Shown here: positions 7,629-17,117 of the stretch, one piece after another
How positions within the stretch are numbered: position 1 is the stretch's first letter
Layout: the number at the start of each line of letters is the position of its first letter
Assembly (NCBI GenBank): GCA_026400935.1
Contig: JAPLNX010000524.1
Location: 1-41,062, forward strand
Reading direction: 5' to 3'
DNA: 41,062 nt
DNA from: Planctomycetia bacterium
GTDB taxonomy: Bacteria; Planctomycetota; Planctomycetia; Planctomycetales; Planctomycetaceae
Notes under the pieces: generated by a model
Told to the model about the DNA's origin: nothing
What the model saw: only the letters and a program-made list of their open reading frames with translations
Database searches by the model: none
Made by a program: the position numbers and the translations under genes

Positions 7629-8731
7629 TTTGATCGGCGATAGAACGGAAGTTCGACGATCGTTGCTAACTCTCGCTTGCCACGGACATCGACCTCGATG
7701 TCCGTTCCAGAGACCGCCGCATCGCGAGTGACATAAGCCATAGCGATCGAATTTTCGAGAGTCGGTGAAAACGTTCCGGAGGTCACCTCACCAATTAGTG
7801 CGGTATCGGTTGCAGATCCGACGGCGTAAATCTGCGAGCCTTCGCGAGCGATGCGACGACTGGTGAGCACGATACCAACTCGACGCTTTACGGGAGGCTG
7901 CGGCTTGTTGAGTAACGCACTTTTTCCGATGAAGTCCTTCGACGTGAGCTTCACCGCAAACGAGAGTCCGGCAGTGATGGGATCGGTCGATTCAGAAAGC
8001 TCGTGTCCGTAAAGCGGCATGGCAGCTTCAAGCCGTAATGTGTCGCGGCAACCGAGTCCGCAAGCGACGAGGCCAACCGAACGGCCTCGTTCTATGAGCT
8101 CATCCCAAACTCGTTGAACATGAGCGTTCGGCAACATGACCTCCACGCCGTCTTCGCCCGTGTAGCCCGTGCGACTGACGATACTGGGGACGTCGAGCAC
8201 ATTGGTCTCGCTGGCGAAGTAATACTTCAGTGAGGCAACGTCCGTTGTTGTCATTGCCGAGATCAACTCGATTGCTCGCGGACCTTGCAGCGCGATCATG
8301 CTCCAGTCGAGCGTCAGGTCTTCCATACGCACGTTGAAGCCGACTCGATGCCGCTCAATCCAATCGACGATCTTCAGACGGTTCGACGCATTCACGACAA
8401 GCATGTGACACGACTCGAATCGATAAACCAGCACGTCGTCCAAAACGCCGCCCGCCTCGTTTGTTACCAGCGAGTAGCGGACTTGTCCCAATTTGAGCGA
8501 TGCGACATCGTTCGTCAGCAAATGATCGAGAAACCGCACGACATCCGGCCCTGTGAATCGCAGCCGTCCCATGTGAGCGATATCAAATAATCCCGCCGCT
8601 CGCCGAACCGCGTGATGCTCTTCGATGATCGAGGTGTACTGCACCGGCATGTGCCAGCCACCGAATTCAACCATTCGCCCGCCGTTCGCGACGTGCCATT
8701 CATGAAACGGAGTTTTTTGAAGTTCGGACAT
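7625..8731 (-). CDS. gcvT: Aminomethyltransferase, glycine cleavage T-protein
   Basis: A 368-residue T-protein. It takes the aminomethyl group from lipoylated H-protein and makes 5,10-methylene-THF plus ammonia. Family features are TPFHEWH, FGGWHMPVQY near the N-terminus, the folate-site region NDVASLKLGQVRYSLVTNEAGG followed by VLDD, and SRTGYTGEDGVE in the middle. The start is ATG 8731 (MSELQKTPFHEWH); the open frame continues to 9001 but that extension overlaps a palindrome and the next gene and has no family match. No gcvH or gcvP is present in the window. The stop codon lies inside a palindrome arm. Confidence 0.92.
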   Translation of the reverse strand: MSELQKTPFHEWHVANGGRMVEFGGWHMPVQYTSIIEEHHAVRRAAGLFDIAHMGRLRFTGPDVVRFLDHLLTNDVASLKLGQVRYSLVTNEAGGVLDDVLVYRFESCHMLVVNASNRLKIVDWIERHRVGFNVRMEDLTLDWSMIALQGPRAIELISAMTTTDVASLKYYFASETNVLDVPSIVSRTGYTGEDGVEVMLPNAHVQRVWDELIERGRSVGLVACGLGCRDTLRLEAAMPLYGHELSESTDPITAGLSFAVKLTSKDFIGKSALLNKPQPPVKRRVGIVLTSRRIAREGSQIYAVGSATDTALIGEVTSGTFSPTLENSIAMAYVTRDAAVSGTDIEVDVRGKRELATIVELPFYRRSK

Positions 8732-8748
8732 TATGGTTATTCCCAAAA

Positions 8749-8813
8749 CGTAGCACAGGCGGCTCGCCTGTCTTCTCAACAAGACCAAAGGCAGGCGATC
8801 CGCCTGCTCTACG
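8749..8813. repeat. Nested palindrome with CGTAG/CTACG ends (family d)
   Basis: Arms 8749-8772 and 8790-8813 pair at 20 of 24 positions. Inside each arm is another palindrome: ACAGGCG/CGCCTGT on the left and GCAGGCG/CGCCTGC on the right. It fills nearly all of the 85-bp gap between the start of gcvT and the stop of the upstream propeller gene, 3 bp from that stop. Confidence 0.82.
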
Positions 8814-8816
8814 ATT

Positions 8817-10118
8817 TCACTTCGTCCCAATGCAGTACAACATCTCTTGTCGCTTCCCATCGACTCGACTGGCCGCACGCATATAAATGCGACTGCCGCA
8901 GAACGTCGGCGTTGAGAAGACGTCTTCAGCAAGTTGATTCTCGCCGACAAGCTCAAACGCATCGGGCTTCGTTTTGAAGACGTAGGTCTTGCCCGACTCA
9001 TTCGTCGCGAAGAGTTGTTCGCCGACCATCACCGGCGACGCGCTGAACGTTCCGCCGAGTCGGCCTTTCCAAACTTCTTTGCCCGTATCGCTCTTCCAAC
9101 ACATGGCAACGCCCGCATCGAGCACCGCATAAAGATGCCCGTCGCGAACCAGCATTGACGGGACATAAACCCGCGAGCCGTTTTCCCACACGACTTTGCC
9201 AGAGCCGTCGGCCTTCACTGCCGACAGGTGATTCTTCGGATAACCGCCACTCGTGAAAATGAGATTGCCGTCAGTCACCGTTGAGGTCACGCACTCGGTC
9301 GTCGAGCCTTCGATCTCCCACAGCTTCTTGCCGTCGAGCGGATTGAAGCTTGTGACCAGATCACAGCCGCTGAAGAAAAGCTGCTCGCGCCCTGCGACGT
9401 TAAGAATGATCGGCGAGGTGTAATTCGGAAACTTTGGTCGCGGTTGTTGCCAAACGACTTTGCCTGTCGCTCGATTGAGTGCCGCGATCGCACCCGTTCC
9501 CCCTTTATTGTCGGCGGAAACGATGACCAGCGATTGATAGACCGCCGGTGACGAACCAAAACCTTGATGCAAGACGTAATCAGTGATCTTCGTTTGCCAC
9601 AGCTTTTGCCCATCGAGGCTCAGCGCTGTCGTGTGAATCGCACCGCCGTTGAAGAAGTTGATGAAGACACGCTGACCATCGCACGCCAACGTCGATGATG
9701 CGAGCGAGCTTTTCTCGTTCCCTTTTTTCTCGAACCCACCGCGATGAATCTCGGTTTGCCAAAGTTGCTTGCCAGTCAGCCGATCAAAGCAAAGGACCGA
9801 TTGCACTTCGCTGTCGTGATCCGCAGTCGCCAAAAAGATTTGATTGCCGACGACCGTCGGCGATCCGTGACCACGCCCCGGAATCGGTGTCTTCCAAAGA
9901 ATGTTTTCCTTGTCGCTCCAAGTCATTGGCGGCTTCTGATCGGTCGCCGCAATGCCGTTGCGTAGCGGACCACGCCACCACGGCCAGTCATTAGGAGAGA
10001 CGGTAATCGGTCCGGCATCGCGCTCTTCGCGAGTCTCAGCAGCGCCAAGCGGATCACTCGCCGCAAAGTTGGAAACAGTCAAAAACATAACGGACAGCAT
10101 GAGCCGAATTCGCAACAT
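8817..10118 (-). CDS. Secreted PQQ-like beta-propeller protein
   Basis: A 433-residue protein with an N-terminal signal peptide (LRIRLMLSVMFLTVSNFAA) followed by WPWWRGPLRNG, a usual opening in planctomycete outer-space propeller proteins. Repeated blades show the pattern of PQQ-binding-like repeats: VLCFDRLTGKQLWQ, IAALNRATGKVVWQ, VTSFNPLDGKKLWE, MCWKSDTGKEVWK. The Asp/Asn and Trp positions typical of alcohol dehydrogenase active sites are not evident, so a PQQ enzyme is doubtful; a BamB-like scaffold or unknown carbohydrate-related role is possible. ATG 10118 is chosen since it starts the signal peptide; the frame is open to 10265. Confidence 0.82.
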   Translation of the reverse strand: MLRIRLMLSVMFLTVSNFAASDPLGAAETREERDAGPITVSPNDWPWWRGPLRNGIAATDQKPPMTWSDKENILWKTPIPGRGHGSPTVVGNQIFLATADHDSEVQSVLCFDRLTGKQLWQTEIHRGGFEKKGNEKSSLASSTLACDGQRVFINFFNGGAIHTTALSLDGQKLWQTKITDYVLHQGFGSSPAVYQSLVIVSADNKGGTGAIAALNRATGKVVWQQPRPKFPNYTSPIILNVAGREQLFFSGCDLVTSFNPLDGKKLWEIEGSTTECVTSTVTDGNLIFTSGGYPKNHLSAVKADGSGKVVWENGSRVYVPSMLVRDGHLYAVLDAGVAMCWKSDTGKEVWKGRLGGTFSASPVMVGEQLFATNESGKTYVFKTKPDAFELVGENQLAEDVFSTPTFCGSRIYMRAASRVDGKRQEMLYCIGTK

Positions 10119-10340
10119 GGATGAGTTCTCTTTTGAAGATGGGGCCGTGTTGTTCAATTTGCCAATACGGCGGCGAGTGTAGTCCGCGTTCGCCAACAGC
10201 AGGAATCGACCGGCGGTGAGAATCTGCGTAGCCAACAAGTTCCGCGTGATGAGCCGGATTCGCAAAATATTTCAAAACGCTGGTATGCGTTCGGCTCGCC
10301 ACGCGGAGCGATGACGGTTCCGTACCTACCGCGTCGCCTC

Positions 10341-13300
10341 TCACTTTTTCTTTTTCGGAGCAAAGAGCTGATCCAGCCCCTGCTTGATCACGCTATCAAC
10401 TTTGTCGGGCACTTTGCCCTTGAGTTGATCTTCCAACAAGCTCCCGACGGCAGACGTTCCGATGTCGCGGGCGAGTCCGGCAAGGACGCGGTTGTCGAGT
10501 TGTGGCCGGCTCAGTGTTCCTCGGATAGGGATCTGTATCGTCTTCCCTTTGAGACTGCCGAGCAGTTTGTCATTGCTGCCAAGCCATTCGTCTTTGATCG
10601 GAATGTCGGCAATTAAGTTGATGCGCTCGTCGATCCCCACTGAACCGCTCGTGCGCACCACAAGATCTGAAAAAACAAACGTCGCACCTTGATGAACCAC
10701 TTGCCCATCAACCAGTCGAAAAGGGACTTCTTGCGCTGGCATCTTCATGAAGGGACGCTCGCGGTTTACAGCTTTCGGAGGACGACGCTGCACGATCGAC
10801 CGGACTTGCTCGACCGCACCGACAATTTCAACGGCGAGCGCACCCGGACGGACCTGAGCTTCGTGAACCGAAAACGTACCATCGACACTGCCAGTCGTCG
10901 GCGCTGACAGCGGCAAACTTCCCGAGACCACATCCAACGAAAATCTCCCATCAACCTGCGTTGCGTCCGCCAACAACGGTGCAATGAATTTCAACCACTG
11001 GCTGCATAACTCGGGAGAAAGCCTAACTTGATCAAGGACTTTGTCCTTCGGCAGCACGAGTAACGACGGACTCACATCGAAGCGAAACTGCGGCTCCAGA
11101 TGTAGCTTTCCTTCGTTGACCGCCATGTCGATCGGGTTCAGTCGCCCGATTCCCTTGTCGATCCGCAGCGAGATATCCGCCGTCCCAAAGCTCATGCCGT
11201 AAGCAATCGCAGATGCCCAACCGATGCCTGCTTTCCCGTTGAGGTCACTGGCGTTGTTCTCAGACACCGCACTCGACAGAGAGGCGTTTGCTAAGGTCCC
11301 GCGCAGCTCAAACGGTCGGCGGTCCTTTCCCGTGAGTTGCACGTTCTTACGAAATGTCTCACCGAAGCGTTTCGCCAGCGTGTCCCAGTCGTATGCGAAC
11401 TCGCCAGAGAGATCGACTCGTTGCTTGGTCGAGCATTGCTCAAGCTGACCTTTCGCAGTCGCGCTCACTCCATCCACGGCGAGCGACGTTCCCTCGACAA
11501 TCAGCTTGTCCGCTTTTGAATCGTATGCGCCTTTACCTGACATCTTCAATTGTGGTTCGGACCAGAGCGGCTCCCATTTCGGTTTCTGCCCCACTGCTGT
11601 TTGTAGTTGGAACATTTCAAACTGATCGACCTGAGCATCAAGGTTTCCCGACAAAACGTCCGCTTGATCGGTCACCGTGGCCGTGCCAGACAATGTCCCG
11701 CCGATAAAATATGACGGTGTTGCTAGCGCTTGATTCTTCCATTTGGAAACTTGCTTCAGATCCGCTCGATACTTCGCGTCGCCAGCGAGTTTTGCGAGTC
11801 CCGCCTTCCCGAGCACACAGACCAAATTGTCGACTTCGCAAGCGACCGAATTACCAACCAACGTTGATCGCGGCGATGTCCAGGTTTGTTTCATGCCGTC
11901 CCAAACGCCGGATGTCACAAGCTTGGCTTGCGGCTCTTGGATCAACCATTCTGGTCCGCGTGCGTTGAGCTCGCTCAAAGTCGCGTTCACTTGCGTCACA
12001 TCAATTTGAGTTGAGTGGCTACTGACATCAGCCGTCAAATCGATCGTCCCCGCGAGTCGCCAGTCGGCAACATCAACGATCGGACGCAAGCGGTTTTGCC
12101 ATGTCGTGAGCAAACCGTTGAGCTTGGCTGAAGCCGCATAGGACGGCTCTTTTACAGTGAGATCGACCGGCTGTTTCAGGGTCAGTTCAAGCACATCACT
12201 CGCGCTGTTCAATCGCAACTTCGCACTGTCGATGCTGGTCAGCTTTTGCGTTTGACCTTTTTTGGCCTGCCCGGTCGCTGCGACCTTCAACTCTAAGTGC
12301 TGCTCACGCCACTCAGTTTCCTTGGAGACAACGTAAGCAAAATCATCGAGCGTGATATCTGAAGTGAATTGAACTCGTCCGTCATCATCGCGCCGAATTG
12401 CTCCTGTTGCTTGCATCTGACCGGCGAGCTGTTCGTGTCCGAGGTCGATGAAGCGTTCAATGTTATCTTGCAACTTCGTGAGATCACCGGCCGCTTGAAA
12501 CTTCGCATCCTCTAATGTTCCGCTTCCCTTGAGTTGCAAGAAGTCGGACGAACAGAGGATTTCATCGACGATGATTTCTGACTGATCTTGGTGCGCACGG
12601 AATCGCGTTTCGAGCGGCGATTCCCACGACAGCCGACGACCATCATTCATTGCCGACAGTCCCGCCAATGTGATGTGTCCGGTCCAGCGACGTTGTTTCT
12701 CGACGTCTGCTCCCACGAACTCGATGGAAACTTTGCCGCCGGTAATCTCGGTCCCTTCGCGGACTCGCATTGTCTGCGGCAGTTTCGCGGCGAGCTTCTT
12801 CAAATCAACATGCCCGGCGATGCGATAGTCTTCTTCGCTGAGTAACGAGCGAACGATGTCGGCACTCGATTTTCCGGTCCAGTCAGCGATCGGAATGTCG
12901 CCGGTTGCGGTGAGTTCGCCGACTCCGGTGGAGACCTGCAATTCGTTCATCGACAACCGACCCTTGGATGACGATGCGCGGCCGCTGAGTGAGACTTCAT
13001 CCAAAACCAAACGGTCTTGCTTCATCCCATTCAGACCAGCCAAGAGCAATTGCGACAATGCCACTCGCCCGTTCCATTCCCATTCGAGCGGTTCTGCTGT
13101 CAGTGAGATTGAGCCACGGCAGTCGGCGTCCAGAACGCCCGATAGATCGGCGTTTGGCTGCACACGGCACAAAGCTGCGGCAAAGCGTTCGAGTTTCCAG
13201 TTCGACGCTCGAATCAACAGTGGCTTAATGTCGGTCGACTTTTTCTTGGATTCGTCGGCATTCTTTTCAACTCCACCAAAACGGACGGCGAACCATTCGG

Positions 13301-13955
13301 AATCGCCCGCCTCGGATTTGTCCTTCGGCAGCTTTCCGGCGACGAGATCGAACTCGTCAAGCGATCCTTGGGTCGAAACGACTCGCAATGACAACGGTTC
13401 GATCGTCGCCTTGCGGTCCGCTTGTTTGTGATCGAGTTCCAGCTTCGCGTACTCAATCTCGACTTGCACATCAGCCGCCGGGCTGGTGCTGGGGCCGAGT
13501 CCGTTTAGGAATTTCGTGACAACGTCTTCGACATTCGATCCGTCATTCCGCAACGCCACATGCACGACAGGTTCGACCAACTTAAGCCGACCAAGGTCAT
13601 TCGCGCGAGTCACCAGTGTCCACAGCGTTTCGCTGGTGGAAAACTCGCGGACTTCCAGCAGCGGCATCCCTTGATCATCGGTCGCCTTCAAGTCGCGAAT
13701 GACAACGGGGGATAACCATCCGAGCGACGTTTCACCCAGTTCAACGTTGCCAGGAAACGATGGAAACAAAAACTTCGGAACCTGCTGTTTTAAGGCAGTC
13801 GCCGCAATGATGCTCGGCCCAAACCAAGCAACACCCGCGAGAGATCCGACCAACAAAATGAAGGCGACTAACAACCGCCCCTTCCAGTTTCGTTTCGCTC
13901 GTGGAAGTGGAGAGGAAGACTCTTTCGATTCCGGCGTGGCGACGTTGTCTTCCAT
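10341..13955 (-). CDS. Large AsmA-like membrane-anchored protein
   Basis: A 1204-residue protein with a short cytosolic N-terminus, one TM helix (about 28-50, RLLVAFILLVGSLAGVAWF) and a long beta-rich periplasmic part. The C-terminal portion has AsmA-type features: VPFRLVDGQVVHQGATFVFSDLVVRTSGSVG and PIRGTLSRPQLD, where a repeat-type domain ends and a lysine-rich tail begins. AsmA, TamB and YhdP proteins are long bridges linked to lipid transport and outer-membrane assembly; that role here is inferred. Start ATG 13955 has GGGAGG about 11 bp upstream. The PQQ-like gene follows after 222 bp. Confidence 0.72.
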   Translation of the reverse strand: MEDNVATPESKESSSPLPRAKRNWKGRLLVAFILLVGSLAGVAWFGPSIIAATALKQQVPKFLFPSFPGNVELGETSLGWLSPVVIRDLKATDDQGMPLLEVREFSTSETLWTLVTRANDLGRLKLVEPVVHVALRNDGSNVEDVVTKFLNGLGPSTSPAADVQVEIEYAKLELDHKQADRKATIEPLSLRVVSTQGSLDEFDLVAGKLPKDKSEAGDSEWFAVRFGGVEKNADESKKKSTDIKPLLIRASNWKLERFAAALCRVQPNADLSGVLDADCRGSISLTAEPLEWEWNGRVALSQLLLAGLNGMKQDRLVLDEVSLSGRASSSKGRLSMNELQVSTGVGELTATGDIPIADWTGKSSADIVRSLLSEEDYRIAGHVDLKKLAAKLPQTMRVREGTEITGGKVSIEFVGADVEKQRRWTGHITLAGLSAMNDGRRLSWESPLETRFRAHQDQSEIIVDEILCSSDFLQLKGSGTLEDAKFQAAGDLTKLQDNIERFIDLGHEQLAGQMQATGAIRRDDDGRVQFTSDITLDDFAYVVSKETEWREQHLELKVAATGQAKKGQTQKLTSIDSAKLRLNSASDVLELTLKQPVDLTVKEPSYAASAKLNGLLTTWQNRLRPIVDVADWRLAGTIDLTADVSSHSTQIDVTQVNATLSELNARGPEWLIQEPQAKLVTSGVWDGMKQTWTSPRSTLVGNSVACEVDNLVCVLGKAGLAKLAGDAKYRADLKQVSKWKNQALATPSYFIGGTLSGTATVTDQADVLSGNLDAQVDQFEMFQLQTAVGQKPKWEPLWSEPQLKMSGKGAYDSKADKLIVEGTSLAVDGVSATAKGQLEQCSTKQRVDLSGEFAYDWDTLAKRFGETFRKNVQLTGKDRRPFELRGTLANASLSSAVSENNASDLNGKAGIGWASAIAYGMSFGTADISLRIDKGIGRLNPIDMAVNEGKLHLEPQFRFDVSPSLLVLPKDKVLDQVRLSPELCSQWLKFIAPLLADATQVDGRFSLDVVSGSLPLSAPTTGSVDGTFSVHEAQVRPGALAVEIVGAVEQVRSIVQRRPPKAVNRERPFMKMPAQEVPFRLVDGQVVHQGATFVFSDLVVRTSGSVGIDERINLIADIPIKDEWLGSNDKLLGSLKGKTIQIPIRGTLSRPQLDNRVLAGLARDIGTSAVGSLLEDQLKGKVPDKVDSVIKQGLDQLFAPKKKK

Positions 13956-14021
13956 GAGAGTGAACCTCCCTAAGTTGGCGGTGATTCATCCGGCGATGTT
14001 GGCCCGAATTGTGAATCAATA

Positions 14022-14057
14022 AAGAAAGCCCGCTCGAAGATCCGAGCGGGCTTTCTT
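14022..14057 (-). terminator. Rho-independent terminator, probably bidirectional
   Basis: AAGAAAGCCCGCTCG and CGAGCGGGCTTTCTT form a near-perfect stem with a short loop, A-rich on the left and T-rich on the right. It lies 117 bp past the stop of the leftward small secreted protein, and before the start of the AsmA-like gene. It should stop leftward transcription and could work in both directions. Confidence 0.85.
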
Positions 14058-14173
14058 GTGGTACAGAATTCTGCCTTCAAGTCTGGCTTCCTGCCGGTGC
14101 CGTGAACGTCCCTGTTCAATGGCTCGAAGACATACTCTGCCTCAAAATCACGTCATGATTGAACTGTGCTGCG

Positions 14174-14476
14174 TTAGAACACATCCAAGATGAAGTGATG
14201 ACCGCGGTAATACGGCTGATCGGTGTTGTAAAAGTTGTACCAGTTCTTGTTTTGAACCGGGATTCGCTGCTGTTGGTTGTACCTGTAGTACAAGCTGTCG
14301 TTGCTCCCCTGCGGTCGTTGGAAGTTGTGTGGGTAATACACGTAGGGGTAGTAATTAAACCGGTTCCAGTCGGTGGGCTGTCCGCGTCCAGCAGCTTCCG
14401 CTGTGTTTGAACCGCCGAATTGAGTGGCGATGACAACCGCCAGCATGAGCAAACCTGTCGAGAGGATTCGTCGCAT
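14174..14476 (-). CDS. Small secreted Tyr/Asn-rich planctomycete protein
   Basis: A 100-residue protein. It has an N-terminal signal peptide (MRRILSTGLLMLAVVIATQF...AEAA) and a mature part rich in Tyr, Asn, Gln and Arg, with WNRFNYYPYVYYPHNFQ, SLYYRYNQQQRIPVQNKNW and the C-terminal GHHFILDVF. From memory, planctomycetes encode similar secreted proteins ending in GHHFILDVF; this was not checked. The function is unknown. ATG 14476 has AGGAGAAC about 6 bp upstream and starts the signal peptide; the longer open frame to 14590 is not supported. A terminator follows at 14022-14057, so it is likely a monocistronic gene. Confidence 0.78.
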   Translation of the reverse strand: MRRILSTGLLMLAVVIATQFGGSNTAEAAGRGQPTDWNRFNYYPYVYYPHNFQRPQGSNDSLYYRYNQQQRIPVQNKNWYNFYNTDQPYYRGHHFILDVF

Positions 14477-14656
14477 CTTGAGTTCTCCTGAGTGAGCGGG
14501 CCGAATGCCTCGCACACTCATGATCGGCAGCCGGGCAACCGTCACCACACGAAAAATCGTCAGACTTTCGCGCACCGGCAATCTTCGCACGACTTGAGCC
14601 GCGATCTAGTGCCGCCGTAACCTCGCCCCTGAAGTGCCAATCAAGCAAACTCACTC

Positions 14657-14757
14657 ACCCCACCGAGCTTGCCTCGGTGGTTTCAGGCTTTTGCACTAGA
14701 TATTGCAAGCGACGTAGTGCAAAAGCCCGCGAGCCACCGAGGCAAGCTCGGTGGGGT
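14657..14757. repeat. Nested palindrome, 42-bp arms (family e)
   Basis: Left arm 14657-14698 and right arm 14715-14757 pair almost throughout, with one indel and a few mismatches. Within each arm CCACCGAG pairs with CTCGGTGG around a 5-bp loop. The element fills the central part of the 333-bp gap 14477-14809 between two divergent genes. The rest of that gap should hold both promoters, but no clear -35/-10 pair is seen. A half copy lies at 17186-17229 and a diverged core at 19787-19807. Confidence 0.88.
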
Positions 14758-14809
14758 TGTTGGATCAGGGGCAGTGAGCCAAGGACGTGCCTAGTAGAAA
14801 GACCGTTCC

Positions 14810-16240
14810 ATGAGCAATCCAATCCACACCGAGCCAGTTCAATTGTTGCCACCAGAGATCAGTCGCCCCATCCGCAGGACTTGGTGGAGGCGTCCCAAAG
14901 TGGCGTTTCCTTTGATACTGCTGGCCATGATCTTGCTAAGCCTGTTTCTGTATCGAGCCTATCGCATCTCCAGCATCCCCGTGATCGGTGATCCGTTTGA
15001 TGTCGCTGAGTTTGAAACGATCGCGATTCCCGATAGCGAAAACGCGGCAGTAATCTATGTGTCCGCAGATTCGATGAGAGCGGCGGGCAAAATTCCGTCC
15101 GAGGATTTAGATCGCGTTTTTGAAAATGGTTGGGGGGTGTCGACTGAAGCGTTGCAAAAGTTACTGACCGGCAACGAGCGAGCATTGGATGAATGGCGGC
15201 GAGGAACCGAGCGTCCGTCGGCTCAGTTTGTCCTGGCAAAGGACGTGTCGATCAACCCTGACCTCGCAGTGGTTATCAACATGCGTGAGTTCTCTCGCTT
15301 GGCTCGCTTGCGAAGCGAACGGTGCCTTCATGAGGGCGATGTTTCCGAAGCGTGGAACTGGTTGCGAGCCGGTTTTCGTGCCAGTCGCCACCTTGGCAAG
15401 AATGGGCCGATGATCGAGCGGACAAACGGTTTTCTTAACTTCAAGATAGTCGCTAGCGGCATCAATCGTTGGGCCGCCGATCCGCTCGTCGATGAAATTC
15501 TCTTGCGACAAGCGGCGGAGCAATTCAACGCAGACGATGCGATGACGCCACTCACTTCCGTCACAATGAAGTACGAATACGTCTCTAGCTTGCACATGGT
15601 AAACAGCGACAAATCCCTTTCGGAATTGAGAATATTACCTTCGGGTGATCGCGATCCTGCTTCATTTCAGTACTCATACCTGTTCGTCATGGGTGATCGA
15701 GAGTATTCACGGCGCTTGTTGCCGCATGTCTTTGACAACTGGTTGGAGCAAGTGGACTTTCCCAGGACAAAGCGTGCCCCGATTCACCGCACTTGGCTTG
15801 GACTTTATTCCCGCACGCCCAAACTCGGCCAACTTTCTACACAAGAATTGGAATCACGATTGTCATCTATCTGCCTTGCTCGAATCTTGACGGCGGGGAT
15901 TCCGTTAGCCGTTGAGATTGCTGATCGTGAGGCCGCTCAACGTGCCGCTTTGAAACTCACACTCGCAACACAACGCTTCCATCGCTTACACGGCGACTGG
16001 CCCAAGAAGCTGGACGACCTGGTGCCCGATCTCCTCCAAGAACTTCCGTTAGACCCCTTTGGTAAAGCTGGAGAATCTCTGATTTTGAAACGTGATGGAG
16101 ACGAGGCCCTCATTTACAGCGTTGGTGAAAACGCTATTGATGACGGGGGAGATTTCAAGGAAATCATGGACACGGCATTGCCAACCTTGGATGAAGGTTT
16201 TCGATTGAAACGCCCTCAATCACCGTCTGCTGAAAAATAG
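14810..16240 (+). CDS. Membrane-anchored protein with pseudopilin-like C-terminal segment
   Basis: A 476-residue protein of unknown function. A basic N-terminus (RRTWWRRPK) precedes one TM helix (about 31-48, VAFPLILLAMILLSLFLY); most of the chain would be outside the cytosol. The C-terminal segment LHGDWPKKLDDLVPDLLQELPLDPFGK...LIYSVGENAIDDGG has the pattern seen at the ends of type II secretion pseudopilins and in planctomycete paralogues that share this tail. No pilin cleavage motif is present, so it is not itself a pilin. The stop is 13 bp before the endonuclease IV start, suggesting co-transcription. Confidence 0.65.
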   Translation: MSNPIHTEPVQLLPPEISRPIRRTWWRRPKVAFPLILLAMILLSLFLYRAYRISSIPVIGDPFDVAEFETIAIPDSENAAVIYVSADSMRAAGKIPSEDLDRVFENGWGVSTEALQKLLTGNERALDEWRRGTERPSAQFVLAKDVSINPDLAVVINMREFSRLARLRSERCLHEGDVSEAWNWLRAGFRASRHLGKNGPMIERTNGFLNFKIVASGINRWAADPLVDEILLRQAAEQFNADDAMTPLTSVTMKYEYVSSLHMVNSDKSLSELRILPSGDRDPASFQYSYLFVMGDREYSRRLLPHVFDNWLEQVDFPRTKRAPIHRTWLGLYSRTPKLGQLSTQELESRLSSICLARILTAGIPLAVEIADREAAQRAALKLTLATQRFHRLHGDWPKKLDDLVPDLLQELPLDPFGKAGESLILKRDGDEALIYSVGENAIDDGGDFKEIMDTALPTLDEGFRLKRPQSPSAEK

Positions 16241-16253
16241 TTTGGAGAACTCA

Positions 16254-17117
16254 ATGCCTCTGTTTGGATCGCATCTTTCGATTGCTGGTGGCTATTACAA
16301 AGCGGTGGACGCGGCGGCTGAGCTTGGCATGGATGCCGTGCAGCTTTTTACGAAGAACAACAATCAGTGGGCGGCGAAGCCGCTGAGTGATGATGACGTG
16401 CGGCTCTTTCGCGAAGCGATTGAGCGGACCGGAATTCAACAGCCGGTGGCTCATGACAGCTACTTGATCAACCTCGCGAGTCCCGACGATGTGCTGTGGC
16501 AGAAGTCGATCGATGCGTTTGTCGTCGAGTTGCAGCGGGCAGAGGCACTCGGATTGATGGGGGTGGTGATGCACCCCGGCAGTTATGTCAGTTCGGATGA
16601 GCAGTCGGGACTGGAACGAATCGTGAAGGGGCTGGACATCGCTCATCGCGCGACGGCGAAGTTCAAAGTGTTGACGTTGCTCGAAACGACCGCTGGTCAG
16701 GGGACGAATCTCGGAGCGAAGTTCGAACATCTTGCGTGGATCATCGAGCGTCTCAAGCATCCGGATCGAGTTGGCGTCTGTGTTGATAGTTGCCACATCT
16801 TCGCGGCGGGATATCCACTCGGCACCGACGACGAGTACGCGACGACAATGAAGCAGTTCGATGACATCATTGGGCTGAATCGGATTCGTTGCTTCCATCT
16901 CAACGACAGCAAGAAGCCGCTGGGGAGCCGCGTCGATCGGCACGAACACATCGGCGAAGGATGCCTCGGCCTGGAACCGTTCCGACATCTCGTGAACGAC
17001 CGCCGCTTTGCCAACTTGCCGATGTATCTCGAAACCGAAAAGTGCGAACGAGACGGTCGTCCGATGGATGCAATCAATTTGGAAACGTTACGCAGCTTGA
17101 TGACGAGGTCGGCATGA
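16254..17117 (+). CDS. nfo: Endonuclease IV (AP endonuclease)
   Basis: A 287-residue TIM-barrel enzyme that nicks DNA 5' to abasic sites using three zinc ions in base excision repair. Metal-ligand motifs are GSHLSIAGG, VMHPGS, LLETTAGQG, CVDSCHIFAAGY, HLNDSKKPLGSRVDRHEHIGEG and LETEK. ATG 16254 is chosen with TTGGAG 7 bp upstream; a TTG at 16242 would add four residues. The stop overlaps the next start by ATGA. Confidence 0.94.
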   Translation: MPLFGSHLSIAGGYYKAVDAAAELGMDAVQLFTKNNNQWAAKPLSDDDVRLFREAIERTGIQQPVAHDSYLINLASPDDVLWQKSIDAFVVELQRAEALGLMGVVMHPGSYVSSDEQSGLERIVKGLDIAHRATAKFKVLTLLETTAGQGTNLGAKFEHLAWIIERLKHPDRVGVCVDSCHIFAAGYPLGTDDEYATTMKQFDDIIGLNRIRCFHLNDSKKPLGSRVDRHEHIGEGCLGLEPFRHLVNDRRFANLPMYLETEKCERDGRPMDAINLETLRSLMTRSA

